A program made the translations under genes and the position numbers. The notes below the pieces were generated by a model that was not told the DNA's origin, ran no database searches, and saw nothing but the letters and a program-made list of their open reading frames with translations. DNA of 64,000 nucleotides, taken from assembly GCF_003416895.1 (NCBI RefSeq), contig NZ_QVIO01000006.1:310001-374000 (forward strand), in the 5' to 3' direction. The stretch comes from Duganella sp. BJB476 (GTDB lineage Bacteria > Pseudomonadota > Gammaproteobacteria > Burkholderiales > Burkholderiaceae_D). Below, piece by piece: positions 1 through 7,479 of this stretch. Position 1 is the first letter of the stretch, and each line of letters begins with the position of its first letter.

Positions 1-657
1 GCCGCCGGCGCCGTGGTGGTGGAAGTGCGCCGCCAGTTCCGCGACATCAAGGGCATCATGGACGGCAGCGGCAAGCCGGAGTACGACAAGGCGGTCGACA
101 TGCTGACCGCGTCGGCGATCAAGGAAATGATCATCCCGTCGCTGCTGCCGGTGGTGGTGCCGATCGTGGTCGGCATGCTGCTGGGGGCGGCCGCGCTGGG
201 CGGCATGCTGATGGGGACCATCGTGACCGGCCTGTTCGTGGCGATCTCGATGACCACCGGCGGCGGCGCCTGGGACAACGCCAAGAAATACATCGAAGAC
301 GGCCACTTCGGCGGCAAGGGTTCGGACGCGCACAAGGCGGCCGTCACCGGCGACACCGTGGGCGATCCGTACAAGGACACGGCCGGTCCTGCGGTCAATC
401 CGCTGATCAAGATCATCAACATCGTGGCCTTGCTGCTGGTGCCGCTGCTGCCTGCCTCGGGCTGGCTGGCGGTGTCGGTGCCGGCTCCGGTCGCGGCGAT
501 CACCGCGCCACCGCTGATGATGATGGCGCCGGGCGCCGGCATGATGAAGCCGGCCGACGCTCCACCGCCACCACCGGCCGGCGCGCCGATGACCGAAGGC
601 CAGCCACCGGGCCAGGGCGTTCCCGCCGACCAGCCGCCGCCAGCGCCAGGCAAGTAA
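1..657 (+). CDS. hppA: Membrane-bound proton/sodium-translocating pyrophosphatase, C-terminal part
   Basis: The reading frame is open from base 1, so the gene starts upstream and only the last 218 residues are visible. Membrane pyrophosphatases hydrolyse PPi in the inner membrane and pump H+ or Na+. The visible part has the conserved C-terminal hallmark GDTVGDPYKDTAGPAVNPLI, preceded by GGGAWDNAKKYIE, and alternating hydrophobic helices. The residue that separates K+-dependent from independent enzymes lies outside the window. After the last helix there is a tail of about 60 residues rich in Pro, Met and Ala (PPPPPAGAP and similar), which is longer than the usual short C-terminus of this family. 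The family call is firm; ion specificity cannot be judged. Confidence 0.93.
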   Translation, partial: AAGAVVVEVRRQFRDIKGIMDGSGKPEYDKAVDMLTASAIKEMIIPSLLPVVVPIVVGMLLGAAALGGMLMGTIVTGLFVAISMTTGGGAWDNAKKYIEDGHFGGKGSDAHKAAVTGDTVGDPYKDTAGPAVNPLIKIINIVALLLVPLLPASGWLAVSVPAPVAAITAPPLMMMAPGAGMMKPADAPPPPPAGAPMTEGQPPGQGVPADQPPPAPGK

Positions 658-689
658 GCGTTACCAATTGTTTCATTCGCTTCCCTCCG

Positions 690-722
690 GTGCTACACCT
701 GCTAATAATGAAGGTGTAGCAC
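690..722. repeat. 11-bp perfect inverted repeat (hairpin) before the small secreted-protein gene
   Basis: GTGCTACACCT (690-700) and AGGTGTAGCAC (712-722) are exact reverse complements separated by 11 nt. No T-run follows on either side, so a standard intrinsic terminator is unlikely. It ends 16 nt before the ATG at 739, so it could be an operator, the end of the upstream transcript, or a 5'-UTR structure. Confidence 0.6.
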
Positions 723-738
723 TTCGCGAGGTGATGCC

Positions 739-1143
739 ATGAATATGTTGAAACCGGCGCTGACGCTGGCCTTCCTGCTGGGAGTGCTAATCAGTCCCAA
801 TGCCTGGGCGCAGAGAGGCGGCCACGGAGGCGGCGGTCATGGTCATTTCCATGGAGGAGGTGGCCACGGCTATCATCACGGCCACGGCTACGTACGCGGC
901 GGCATCTTTATCGGTGCGCCGCTGTACTGGCCGCGCTACGGCTACTACGGTCCCTACTACGACGGCTACTACTATCCGCCCGGCTACTACGCCGATGCGC
1001 CGTTGTACCTGCCTCCGCCCGATGCCGGAGCCTCCTCGCAGCGCTTGTACTACTGCGACAATCCGCGCGGCTACTATCCCAACATCACCGCCTGCCTGTT
1101 GCCTTGGCGGGTGATGACGTCAACCGTGACGCCGCCGCCATGA
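739..1143 (+). CDS. Small secreted Gly/His/Tyr-rich protein
   Basis: The 134-residue product starts with a clear signal peptide (cleavage likely after AWA, about residue 25). A Gly/His-rich repeat region follows (GGHGGGGHGHFHGGGGHGYHHGHG), then a Tyr/Pro-rich segment and a C-terminal YYCDNPRGYYPNITAC-like motif. Small proteins with this layout are common in betaproteobacteria and end in a similar Cys-containing DNPRGYYP motif; their function is not established. The His clusters could bind metal, but that is inference. The start is ATG 739, with GCGAGG a few bases upstream. The stop overlaps the next start (ATGA at 1140), so the two genes are probably translated together. Confidence 0.75.
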   Translation: MNMLKPALTLAFLLGVLISPNAWAQRGGHGGGGHGHFHGGGGHGYHHGHGYVRGGIFIGAPLYWPRYGYYGPYYDGYYYPPGYYADAPLYLPPPDAGASSQRLYYCDNPRGYYPNITACLLPWRVMTSTVTPPP

Positions 1144-1586
1144 CGCCGCGCGCCGTCCTGTGCCTGATGCTGGCGCTGCCGGGTGCGCTGGCCGCCGCCC
1201 AGGCGCCGACGCCGGGCAGCGCCGAGTTACGTGAATACGCCAAGCTGCCGGTCTGTACGCTGAGTGCCGACGGCCTGCATCTGGCCGTCGAGCCCTGCCG
1301 CACCGCACCGGCGCGCAAGCCGATGCCGCGCCGTCCGGTCCCGCAGATCATCCAACGCATGCCGGTCGTCAAGCAGGCGCCGCAAGTCGCGATGCCGGCC
1401 GCGCCGCCATCGCCGTCGCTGCAAACCTTGCTCAATCCGCCCAATGCGCCCAAGGCACTGAACAATTGCGGCTCCACCGGCTGCAACGACGCCAGCGGCG
1501 CGCGCATCAACAACGCCGGTCCCGGCACGGCAATCTCACCCTCCGGCAAAGTCTGCAATCGCAACGGCGTCTGGCTGCAATGCTAA
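1140..1586 (+). CDS. Small exported protein of unknown function
   Basis: This 148-residue product starts at ATG 1140, whose last bases overlap the stop of the preceding gene (ATGA), which indicates translational coupling. An in-frame start upstream (1104) would lie inside the previous gene and would remove the signal peptide from the N-terminus. Residues 1-20 form a signal peptide ending in ALAAAQA. The mature protein is Pro/Ala-rich in the middle and has a Cys-rich C-terminus (NNCGSTGCNDA, VCNRNGVWLQC) that suggests disulfides in the periplasm. No family was recognised. Pairing with the Gly/His-rich protein suggests both act in the envelope. Confidence 0.6.
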   Translation: MTPRAVLCLMLALPGALAAAQAPTPGSAELREYAKLPVCTLSADGLHLAVEPCRTAPARKPMPRRPVPQIIQRMPVVKQAPQVAMPAAPPSPSLQTLLNPPNAPKALNNCGSTGCNDASGARINNAGPGTAISPSGKVCNRNGVWLQC

Positions 1587-1676
1587 CTGATTGGCCTGAT
1601 GTGAGAATGTGAGTAACTTTTGTACCCCGCGATCAAGTATCCTGCGTGCTTCTCAATGAATACGGGCGTATCGCAC

Positions 1677-2174
1677 ATGAAGTTCAACATCGTCAGCCTT
1701 GGCGCACTGGTGGTTTGCACGTTGATCGTTTCCCCTGCCGCCTATGGTGACGTAAGCCCGGCCGTGGTCGCCGACAAATTCGTGGACGCGCTGCAGCATC
1801 AGCGATTTAAGGACGCGGCGGCGATGTTCGCGCCAGAGGCAACGCAAAATATCCGGACGACCGAACGCGCCCTAAAGCGCGTTGACGCTAGTCTGGGCGG
1901 TTTTTCGACGATACATCCTATCGCAACGCTGCCCGACGGGAAAAGCATCAAGTTGGAAGTGCCTCGGCAAAAAAACATCCCGTTTAAAGTCCAGAAGTTT
2001 GTCCAAGTCCGCTACGCTTCCACCGCCAGCGATGGGCAGCCGGTGTTTTACGAATTGAACCTTAGCGCCGACAATATGCCGTCGCAAGTCCTGTCGTTCA
2101 GGCTGCATTTCCCCGTATCAGATGCCCAATCAACGAAACGTGCGAATCAACTTGTGACCGTCATTAACCGTTGA
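1677..2174 (+). CDS. Exported DUF3887/NTF2-like protein, function unknown
   Basis: This 165-residue product is read from ATG 1677. An earlier in-frame start would add 19 residues ahead of an obvious signal peptide, so 1677 fits better. The signal peptide ends near VSPAAYG. The mature part begins AVVADKFVDALQHQRFKDAAAMFAPEA, the pattern of an N-terminal helix pair in NTF2-like or DUF3887-type proteins, followed by beta-rich sequence. The catalytic or binding role is unknown, and the family assignment rests on the helix pattern only. Base composition is lower in GC than in most neighbours. Confidence 0.5.
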   Translation: MKFNIVSLGALVVCTLIVSPAAYGDVSPAVVADKFVDALQHQRFKDAAAMFAPEATQNIRTTERALKRVDASLGGFSTIHPIATLPDGKSIKLEVPRQKNIPFKVQKFVQVRYASTASDGQPVFYELNLSADNMPSQVLSFRLHFPVSDAQSTKRANQLVTVINR

Positions 2175-2520
2175 AGTCGGTTTAGCCTAGAAGGAGTTTC
2201 ATGCTTACCTGCTATCCAGTCTTTGAGTAAAGAGATCTGCGTTTGAAATTGCGTGCCAGCTGGACCGTCGACTGTTTTCGGCCAGTTGCAGACGTTCGTG
2301 GTGACCTCAATCACGCTGATCCTAAACCAAAAGCTGCATAGGCACACGTGTCCCTTACCTCAATCTCCGACCGACTCGGCTGCAAGATATGCACGGGTCG
2401 CCGCAATTGACTCGACCGCCGCCAGGCCATCGTCTAAGGTGAAGGCTTTCTTACCTCTGGACGTTCCATGCGTGTATTGCTTTCTATTCGTTGGGTGATT
2501 GAAACGCTAGAATTGCAGAA
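2175..2520. other. 346-bp intergenic region without a convincing gene
   Basis: The stretch is less GC-rich than its flanks. A forward frame at 2253-2498 has no credible start context and no recognisable protein. On the minus strand about 2384-2506 an open frame of roughly 40 codons reads NRKQYTHGTSRGKKAFTLDD..., which looks protein-like but has no ATG, GTG or TTG start. It may be a remnant of a lost gene. No hairpin or promoter stands out. Confidence 0.4.
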
Positions 2521-3576
2521 TTGTACTTCTGGAAACCCCGCGTGAAAGTCGAAACCCCTTTGCTCGTTCCCGTGCTGGCCGCACTGCCAGTGTCAGCCTG
2601 CATGGTCATTCTGGGCCTGCCCGCCGTCAGTGATCACTATATCGTAGCCTTTCGTACGCTGTTCCTGGTCGCCTGCCTGCTATGGCTTATTCCGCTGACG
2701 CTGCTTCAGCGGGCCATGTGGCGTCGCGATTGGTCCTGGCTGCGCATGGGATTGATACTGCTGGTGATCACCTATGCCATGGCCATTACGAACGCCCTAC
2801 TGGGGCAGCGGTTCGGGATCGCGCTCGGCATGGAAACGGGCTATCAATGGGGCATGCTGGCACGGGGACTGGATAGCTGCTGGTTGGCGCTGATCGCCTT
2901 TTGTGCGGTCCACGCAATGGCGGCCTATTACCTGTCGCTGCAACAGGTGCGATTGCATCTGGCCCAGGCGCAAGGCGCCGCGCGCGATGCCGAGTTGCAC
3001 GCGCTGCGCCTGCAGGTCAATCCACACTTCCTGTTCAACTCCCTGAACGCGGTGTCCGCGCTGGTGTCGGCCCAGTCCAACCGGGAGGCCAACCGCATGC
3101 TGGCGTCGCTGTCCGACTTTCTGCGCGCCACTCTGGCGCACGATGGCCGCCACGAGCATGCGCTGGCCGATGAACTGGCCCTGCTCGACGCCTACCTCGC
3201 CATCGAAAAGGCGCGGCTCGGCGAACGCCTGCGCCTGACGATGAAGGTCGGCCCCGACCTGCTGGGCAGCGTCGTGCCTTACCTGATCCTGCAACCGCTG
3301 GTGGAGAACGCGATCCGTCACGGCATCGCACCGCTGGCCAGCCCCGGCCTGCTCGAAATTCTGGTCGGGCGCGATGGCGAGCGTCTTTTCATCGACGTGC
3401 GGAACGACGGTCAGCGGCGGCCGCATGTGGGGAGCGGCATCGGCCTGTCCAACGTCCGGGAACGCCTGCGCCGCTTGTACGGCACGGATCAGCAGGTGGA
3501 CGCGGAATGGGGCACGGACGGGCGCTTCCATGTGCGCATGGCGCTGCCACGGCGCGGCATGGAGGCGGCGGCATGA
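2521..3576 (+). CDS. LytS/YehU-type sensor histidine kinase
   Basis: This is an inner-membrane sensor kinase of the His_kinase (LytS/AlgZ) class, the partner of the LytTR regulator that overlaps its stop. The N-terminal 130 residues contain about four hydrophobic segments. The phosphoacceptor motif LQVNPHFLFNSLN follows (His codon at 3025), then an HATPase domain with LVENAIRHGI and GSGIGLSNVRERL. Length (about 350 aa) is usual for the class. The annotated start is TTG 2521 without a good ribosome binding site; GTG 2542 is an equally plausible start and loses only seven residues. The signal sensed is unknown. Confidence 0.88.
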   Translation: MYFWKPRVKVETPLLVPVLAALPVSACMVILGLPAVSDHYIVAFRTLFLVACLLWLIPLTLLQRAMWRRDWSWLRMGLILLVITYAMAITNALLGQRFGIALGMETGYQWGMLARGLDSCWLALIAFCAVHAMAAYYLSLQQVRLHLAQAQGAARDAELHALRLQVNPHFLFNSLNAVSALVSAQSNREANRMLASLSDFLRATLAHDGRHEHALADELALLDAYLAIEKARLGERLRLTMKVGPDLLGSVVPYLILQPLVENAIRHGIAPLASPGLLEILVGRDGERLFIDVRNDGQRRPHVGSGIGLSNVRERLRRLYGTDQQVDAEWGTDGRFHVRMALPRRGMEAAA

Positions 3577-4325
3577 CGATCCGGGTGGTGATTGTCGACG
3601 ACGAGCCGCTGGCGCGGCTGGCGGTCAAAGTCAGGCTTGCGCGCCACGCTGGGTTCGCGCTGGCGGGCGAATTCGGTGACGGCGCCAGCGCTTACCAAGG
3701 GATCGTGACGCTGAAGCCAGACCTGGTGTTTGTCGATGTCGAGATGCCGGAGCGGAGCGGCCTGGAGGTGCTGGCCGCACTGCCACCGGCGCAGCGGCCG
3801 ATGGCGATCCTGCTCACGGCCTACGACAGCTTCGCCGTGCAAGCCTTCGAACTGGCCGCACTCGATTACCTGCTCAAGCCTGTGGATGACGAACGCTTCG
3901 ACGAAGCCCTCGACCGCGCGCAGCAGGCATTCCCGTACCGTGGCCGTGGGCGTGCCGCCGTGGCGCCGGCGCCGCAGGCGCGTACGTTCAGCGTGCGAGT
4001 CGGGTCGCGCACCGTGCTGGTGCCGGTTGCCGAGGTCGAACGAATCGAGGCGGACGGTGATTATGCCACCCTGCATGCCAATGGCAAGACGTGGCTGGTG
4101 CGCGAACGCCTGCACAACCTGGCGATGCAGCTCGATCCGTCCCAATTCCACCGCGTGCACCGCTCGTCCATCGTGCGACTGGACATGATCGCCGAACTGC
4201 GCTCGCTGACCAACCGCGATGCGCTGCTGCGCCTGCGCGACGGCAGTGTGCTGCGCGCCAGCCGCACCTATATGCCTGCCCTGGCGGCAGCACTGCAACA
4301 GCTTGAAACAAGATCAGATTCGTAG
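3573..4325 (+). CDS. LytR/AlgR-family (LytTR) response regulator
   Basis: This 250-residue product starts at ATG 3573, overlapping the kinase stop by four bases (ATGA). Residues 1-115 are a receiver domain with the acidic pair in VDDEP, phosphoacceptor Asp55 (FVDVEMP) and the conserved Lys in YLLKPVDD. Residues about 145-245 are a LytTR DNA-binding domain (VEADGDYATLHANGKTW, FHRVHRSSIVRLD). With the upstream kinase it forms a two-component system. LytTR regulators bind paired direct repeats upstream of targets. The S41 protease gene starts 19 nt downstream and may be in the same transcript, which would make it a candidate target or effector. Confidence 0.92.
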   Translation: MTIRVVIVDDEPLARLAVKVRLARHAGFALAGEFGDGASAYQGIVTLKPDLVFVDVEMPERSGLEVLAALPPAQRPMAILLTAYDSFAVQAFELAALDYLLKPVDDERFDEALDRAQQAFPYRGRGRAAVAPAPQARTFSVRVGSRTVLVPVAEVERIEADGDYATLHANGKTWLVRERLHNLAMQLDPSQFHRVHRSSIVRLDMIAELRSLTNRDALLRLRDGSVLRASRTYMPALAAALQQLETRSDS

Positions 4326-4344
4326 TCTAACCAGGAGGAGATGT

Positions 4345-5439
4345 ATGTTCTGTAGAAAGAAGTTTGTTGCAGGCTTGGTGTTCAGCATGCTGTGGTCGAT
4401 TCCAGCCCTCGCGGCCGAGGTCGCTCCGCTGAACGAGTCCGATCGCGCTGCGATTGTGCAGACGTTGGTAGCGAAAATTAGCGCGAATTACATCGAGCCC
4501 GACGTAGCCGAACGGGTCGGCCGTGCACTTGCAAGCAAACATGCCAAGGGAGGCTACGCGTCCGCCACCAGCGCGCAAGCGCTCAGTGAGGCATTGGCGA
4601 AGGACTTGCGCGAATTCAGCGGCGACAAGCATTTCGGCGCCAGGGTTGTCGAAGGCTTTAGTGAATTCGGCATTCCCTCCGAGGCGCCCACCCGCGCCGA
4701 AATCGAAGAACGGCGCGACCGGAACGCACGGCAGGGTTATGGGCTCCAGAAAATCGAACGCCTTCCCGGCAACGTCGGCTATATTGAGCTGCGCTCCTTC
4801 CGAGCACCCGAGTTCGCCGGCCAGGCGTATACGGCGGCGGTGCAGCTCATGGCCGGGACGGATGCGTTGATCCTCGACCTGCGCCGCAACGGTGGCGGCA
4901 GCCCGGCCAGCGTGGCCTATCTGATCAGCCATTTCTTCCCGCTCGGCGACGAGCGACACCTGATTGACATGTACAATCGCCCGGACAATACGACGCAGCA
5001 GTACTGGACAGTGCCGACGGTCGCACAGCGTTACGACAAGCCCGTGTACGTGTTGACCTCGGCGCGCACGTTTTCCGCCGGGGAGGATTTTGCGTATGGC
5101 ATGCAGGTACAGAAGCGCGGGACAGTGATTGGGGAGGCCACCGGCGGAGGTTCAAATCCCGTTGGCTGGTACAGCGTAGGGAACGACATTGCTGTCGCTA
5201 TCCCGAGCTCGCGCATGATCAACTTCGTCACCAAGACCAACTGGGAACACGTTGGCGTGAAACCGGACATTGCAGTGCCTGCGGCGCAGGCGCTGCAAAC
5301 GGCGCATGTCGCCATCCTGCGCAACCTGGTGTTATCCGCAAAGGACGATAACGAGCGCACGGAACTGCAACGCCTTCTCACCATGGTGGAGAAGGGAGAA
5401 ACCGAGAAGCCAGTCTATACCCTCAGGGGGGAGCGTTAA
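4345..5439 (+). CDS. Exported S41-family (IRBP/tail-specific type) peptidase
   Basis: The 364-residue product starts at ATG 4345, which has a strong ribosome binding site (AGGAGGAG at 4333-4340). The signal peptide ends near PALAA (about residue 24). A helical N-terminal domain (about 30-130) is followed by the S41 core: GNVGYIELRSF, LILDLRRNGGGSP, and the nucleophile region LTSARTFSAGEDFAY with Ser244. Later GEATGGGSNP and VGVKPDI match the family. No PDZ domain is seen, so it resembles IRBP-type members more than CtpA. It lies directly behind the LytS/LytTR pair. Substrate is unknown. Confidence 0.88.
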   Translation: MFCRKKFVAGLVFSMLWSIPALAAEVAPLNESDRAAIVQTLVAKISANYIEPDVAERVGRALASKHAKGGYASATSAQALSEALAKDLREFSGDKHFGARVVEGFSEFGIPSEAPTRAEIEERRDRNARQGYGLQKIERLPGNVGYIELRSFRAPEFAGQAYTAAVQLMAGTDALILDLRRNGGGSPASVAYLISHFFPLGDERHLIDMYNRPDNTTQQYWTVPTVAQRYDKPVYVLTSARTFSAGEDFAYGMQVQKRGTVIGEATGGGSNPVGWYSVGNDIAVAIPSSRMINFVTKTNWEHVGVKPDIAVPAAQALQTAHVAILRNLVLSAKDDNERTELQRLLTMVEKGETEKPVYTLRGER

Positions 5440-5525
5440 TCGATCAGCCTTGCGCGCCTTGAAGCCGTCACGACCGACGGTTTCCGACACGACTTTTTCT
5501 TTTTGCGGCTCTCCCTGGGGCGGGG

Positions 5526-6491
5526 CTAAGCGCACACGGTCGCTTGACGCGGCAGGACTTTTGACGACACCCAATTTCCGACCCGGTTGAGGCCAACGGC
5601 CACGGCAACGATGGCCATGGTCGAGATAAGCAGGTCCAGCAGGGTGTTGCGGGTGGGGTGCATAAACAGGTAAGTGTGTATCAAGAAGATTTCGAGGAGA
5701 TAGTCCTCGAGTTTTGCGAGCCGCGAAAAGCCGTGCCAGCGGAAGTTGACGGCGCTTGTCAGCCAAACGCTGCAGGCGATGCTGGTCATGGCGATCAGCG
5801 CGGTATTGGCTCCCTTGAACCCGGCGCGGTTTGCCACCAGCAACGCGATGCATCCGAGTCCCGCGACCACGGCCGCCTGCCAGGCGCGCGGTCGCGGTTC
5901 GTGCGCGCCATACGCCACCCCGAGCACAAATCCAAGCGATGTCAGCCAGAGTTCATGGCCGATACGGGATCTGTCTTCGAGATAAACGGCAATGATGGTT
6001 GAGCCCACCGCGACCGCCAAAGCACCTTGTTTCGACTGGCAGAGCTTGGCAAGCATGGGGTAGGCCAGGTAGAACACCAGCAACAGCGTGAAGAACCAAA
6101 GGCCGGCGCCCAGCCCGCTGCGGTTGCGGATATCCAGCCAGTTCAATACCCCCGACAATCCGAACAGATGCACCAAGGTGTGAGGGTGAAGCAGCGTCCC
6201 GCCGCGAACCATGACCACCACGGCCAGGAATCCCAGGATGACCCAGTAGCGTACGCCCAGCCGCTCCAGCTTCCTTTTCCAAAAACTGCGGATGTTGAGA
6301 TCCGGCCCGTATAGGCGCGCAGTAAAGTATCCGGAGGAGTAGGCGAAGATAAACAGGCCTATCGTGACCGGTATCCACAAGATCGACGGCGAAAACCAAT
6401 GGCCGAGGAGCACGGTGAATATCGCGACAACCTTGGCAACGGAAAAGTTGAGACTGACCCTGGCGTCCAGGGCTGAACTTGTATTTTTCAT
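5526..6491 (-). CDS. Acyltransferase-3-like integral membrane protein
   Basis: The 321-residue product is read from ATG 6491 on the minus strand, with GGGAAAG a few bases upstream. A longer frame to 6641 would run through a low-complexity 5' region and the palindrome in front of the divergent gene, so the shorter start is preferred. The protein has about ten hydrophobic helices. It begins NFSVAKVVAIFTVLLGHWF, which resembles the first helix of acyltransferase-3 (OafA/WecH) proteins with the conserved active-site His. Such proteins O-acetylate sugars or membrane lipids; the substrate here is unknown. It is divergent from the dehydrogenase at 6640 and convergent with the S41 gene. Confidence 0.7.
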   Translation of the reverse strand: MKNTSSALDARVSLNFSVAKVVAIFTVLLGHWFSPSILWIPVTIGLFIFAYSSGYFTARLYGPDLNIRSFWKRKLERLGVRYWVILGFLAVVVMVRGGTLLHPHTLVHLFGLSGVLNWLDIRNRSGLGAGLWFFTLLLVFYLAYPMLAKLCQSKQGALAVAVGSTIIAVYLEDRSRIGHELWLTSLGFVLGVAYGAHEPRPRAWQAAVVAGLGCIALLVANRAGFKGANTALIAMTSIACSVWLTSAVNFRWHGFSRLAKLEDYLLEIFLIHTYLFMHPTRNTLLDLLISTMAIVAVAVGLNRVGNWVSSKVLPRQATVCA

Positions 6492-6581
6492 ATCTTTCCC
6501 TCGGCAGATGCTCGCAAACGGTAGCACGCTGGGGAAAGCGGGATCTTGCGCTTTTTCCGTATCCATCGATGAAAAATTCGC

Positions 6582-6587
6582 TACAAT
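6582..6587 (+). promoter_or_regulatory. Possible -10 element of the 3-hydroxyacyl-CoA dehydrogenase promoter
   Basis: TACAAT matches the sigma-70 -10 consensus at five of six positions. No good -35 sits 16-18 nt upstream, so an activator or a weak promoter is possible. A start about 7 nt downstream would fall at the edge of the palindrome 6596-6615. Confidence 0.4.
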
Positions 6588-6595
6588 TGCGAAGG

Positions 6596-6615
6596 TGACG
6601 TTTACGTAAACGTCA
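6596..6615. promoter_or_regulatory. Perfect 20-bp palindromic operator candidate (LiuR/TetR-like)
   Basis: TGACGTTTACGTAAACGTCA is its own reverse complement over all 20 bases. It lies 25 nt before the dehydrogenase ATG (6640) and just after a TACAAT -10-like hexamer, the usual place for a repressor site. The ACGT-rich core resembles, from memory, motifs assigned to LiuR (MerR family), which controls branched-chain amino acid and fatty acid breakdown. That fits the downstream enzyme. The identity of the regulator is inference. Confidence 0.75.
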
Positions 6616-6639
6616 AATAAAAACGAGATAGGGACAGAC

Positions 6640-7398
6640 ATGCAAATTCAGAACAATGTATTCATCGTCACCGGCGGCGCGTCGGGCCTGGGCGCGGCTA
6701 CCGCGCGCATGATCACCGAGCAGGGCGGCAAGGTCGTGCTGGCCGACGTGCAGGTGGAACCGGGCGAGGCGCTGGCCGCCGAGCTCAAGGCCGTCTTCGT
6801 CAAGTGCGACGTCACCTCGGAAGCCGACGGCAAGGCCGTGGTCGACGCCGCCGTCGCACTGGGCACGCTGCGCGGCCTGATCAACTGCGCCGGCGTGGCG
6901 CCCGCCATCAAGACCGTCGGCAAGGACGGCCCGCACCCGCTGGACATCTTCCAGCGCACCGTCAACATCAACCTGGTCGGCACCTTCAACATGGCCCGCC
7001 TGGCTGCCGACGCGATGGGCAAGACCGCCGCCACCGACAGCGGTGAACGCGGCGTGATCATCAACACCGCCTCGGTCGCAGCCTTCGACGGCCAGATCGG
7101 CCAAGCCGCCTACGCCGCCTCCAAGGCCGCCGTCGCCGGCCTGACGCTGCCGATGGCGCGCGACCTGTCGCGCAGCGCCATCCGCGTGATGACCATCGCC
7201 CCCGGCATCTTCGAAACGCCGATGTTGATGGGCATGCCGGAAGAAGTGCGCACCGCGCTGGGCAATATGGTGCCGTTCCCGCCGCGCCTGGGCCGCCCGG
7301 ACGAATACGCCCACCTGGCCAAGGCCATCATCGAGAACACCATGCTGAACGGCGAAACCATCCGCCTGGACGGCGCCATCCGCATGCAGCCGAAGTAA
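6640..7398 (+). CDS. Type II 3-hydroxyacyl-CoA dehydrogenase (SDR family)
   Basis: This 252-residue short-chain dehydrogenase has the NAD-binding motif TGGASGLG (residues about 10-17), NCAGVAPA, catalytic Ser in NTASVAAFDG and the YAASK pair. The whole sequence, including VAPAIKT and the C-terminal FPPRLGRPDEYAHLA, follows the pattern of HSD17B10-like 3-hydroxyacyl-CoA dehydrogenases (2-methyl-3-hydroxybutyryl-CoA dehydrogenase), which act in isoleucine and fatty acid breakdown in the cytoplasm. It is a single-gene unit: a perfect palindrome precedes it and a hairpin follows it. Start ATG 6640. Confidence 0.88.
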   Translation: MQIQNNVFIVTGGASGLGAATARMITEQGGKVVLADVQVEPGEALAAELKAVFVKCDVTSEADGKAVVDAAVALGTLRGLINCAGVAPAIKTVGKDGPHPLDIFQRTVNINLVGTFNMARLAADAMGKTAATDSGERGVIINTASVAAFDGQIGQAAYAASKAAVAGLTLPMARDLSRSAIRVMTIAPGIFETPMLMGMPEEVRTALGNMVPFPPRLGRPDEYAHLAKAIIENTMLNGETIRLDGAIRMQPK

Positions 7399-7408
7399 AC
7401 GGTTTACT
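7394..7408. repeat. Short inverted repeat overlapping the dehydrogenase stop codon
   Basis: AGTAAAC and GTTTACT are exact reverse complements around one G. The TAA stop codon lies inside the left arm. It shares the GTTTAC core with the 20-bp palindrome upstream of the gene but is much weaker. Confidence 0.4.
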
Positions 7409-7438
7409 CGATTTCGTGTAGGATGCCAGAGTGATCGG

Positions 7439-7470
7439 GCGCGCGGCCCTGGCCGCGCGCCTCTTATTTT
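7439..7470 (+). terminator. Strong GC hairpin with partial T-tract between the dehydrogenase and ggt
   Basis: GCGCGCGGCC (7439-7448) and GGCCGCGCGC (7451-7460) pair perfectly, followed by CTCTTATTTT. It ends 10 nt before the ggt start, so it may end the dehydrogenase transcript, or act within the ggt leader if the ggt promoter lies upstream of it. Confidence 0.6.
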
Positions 7471-7479
7471 GGAGAGTCC

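Noticed and set aside
2253..2498. Forward open frame of 81 codons in the gap before the LytS kinase
   Set aside because: No ribosome binding site, no signal or domain, and codon use does not resemble neighbouring genes.
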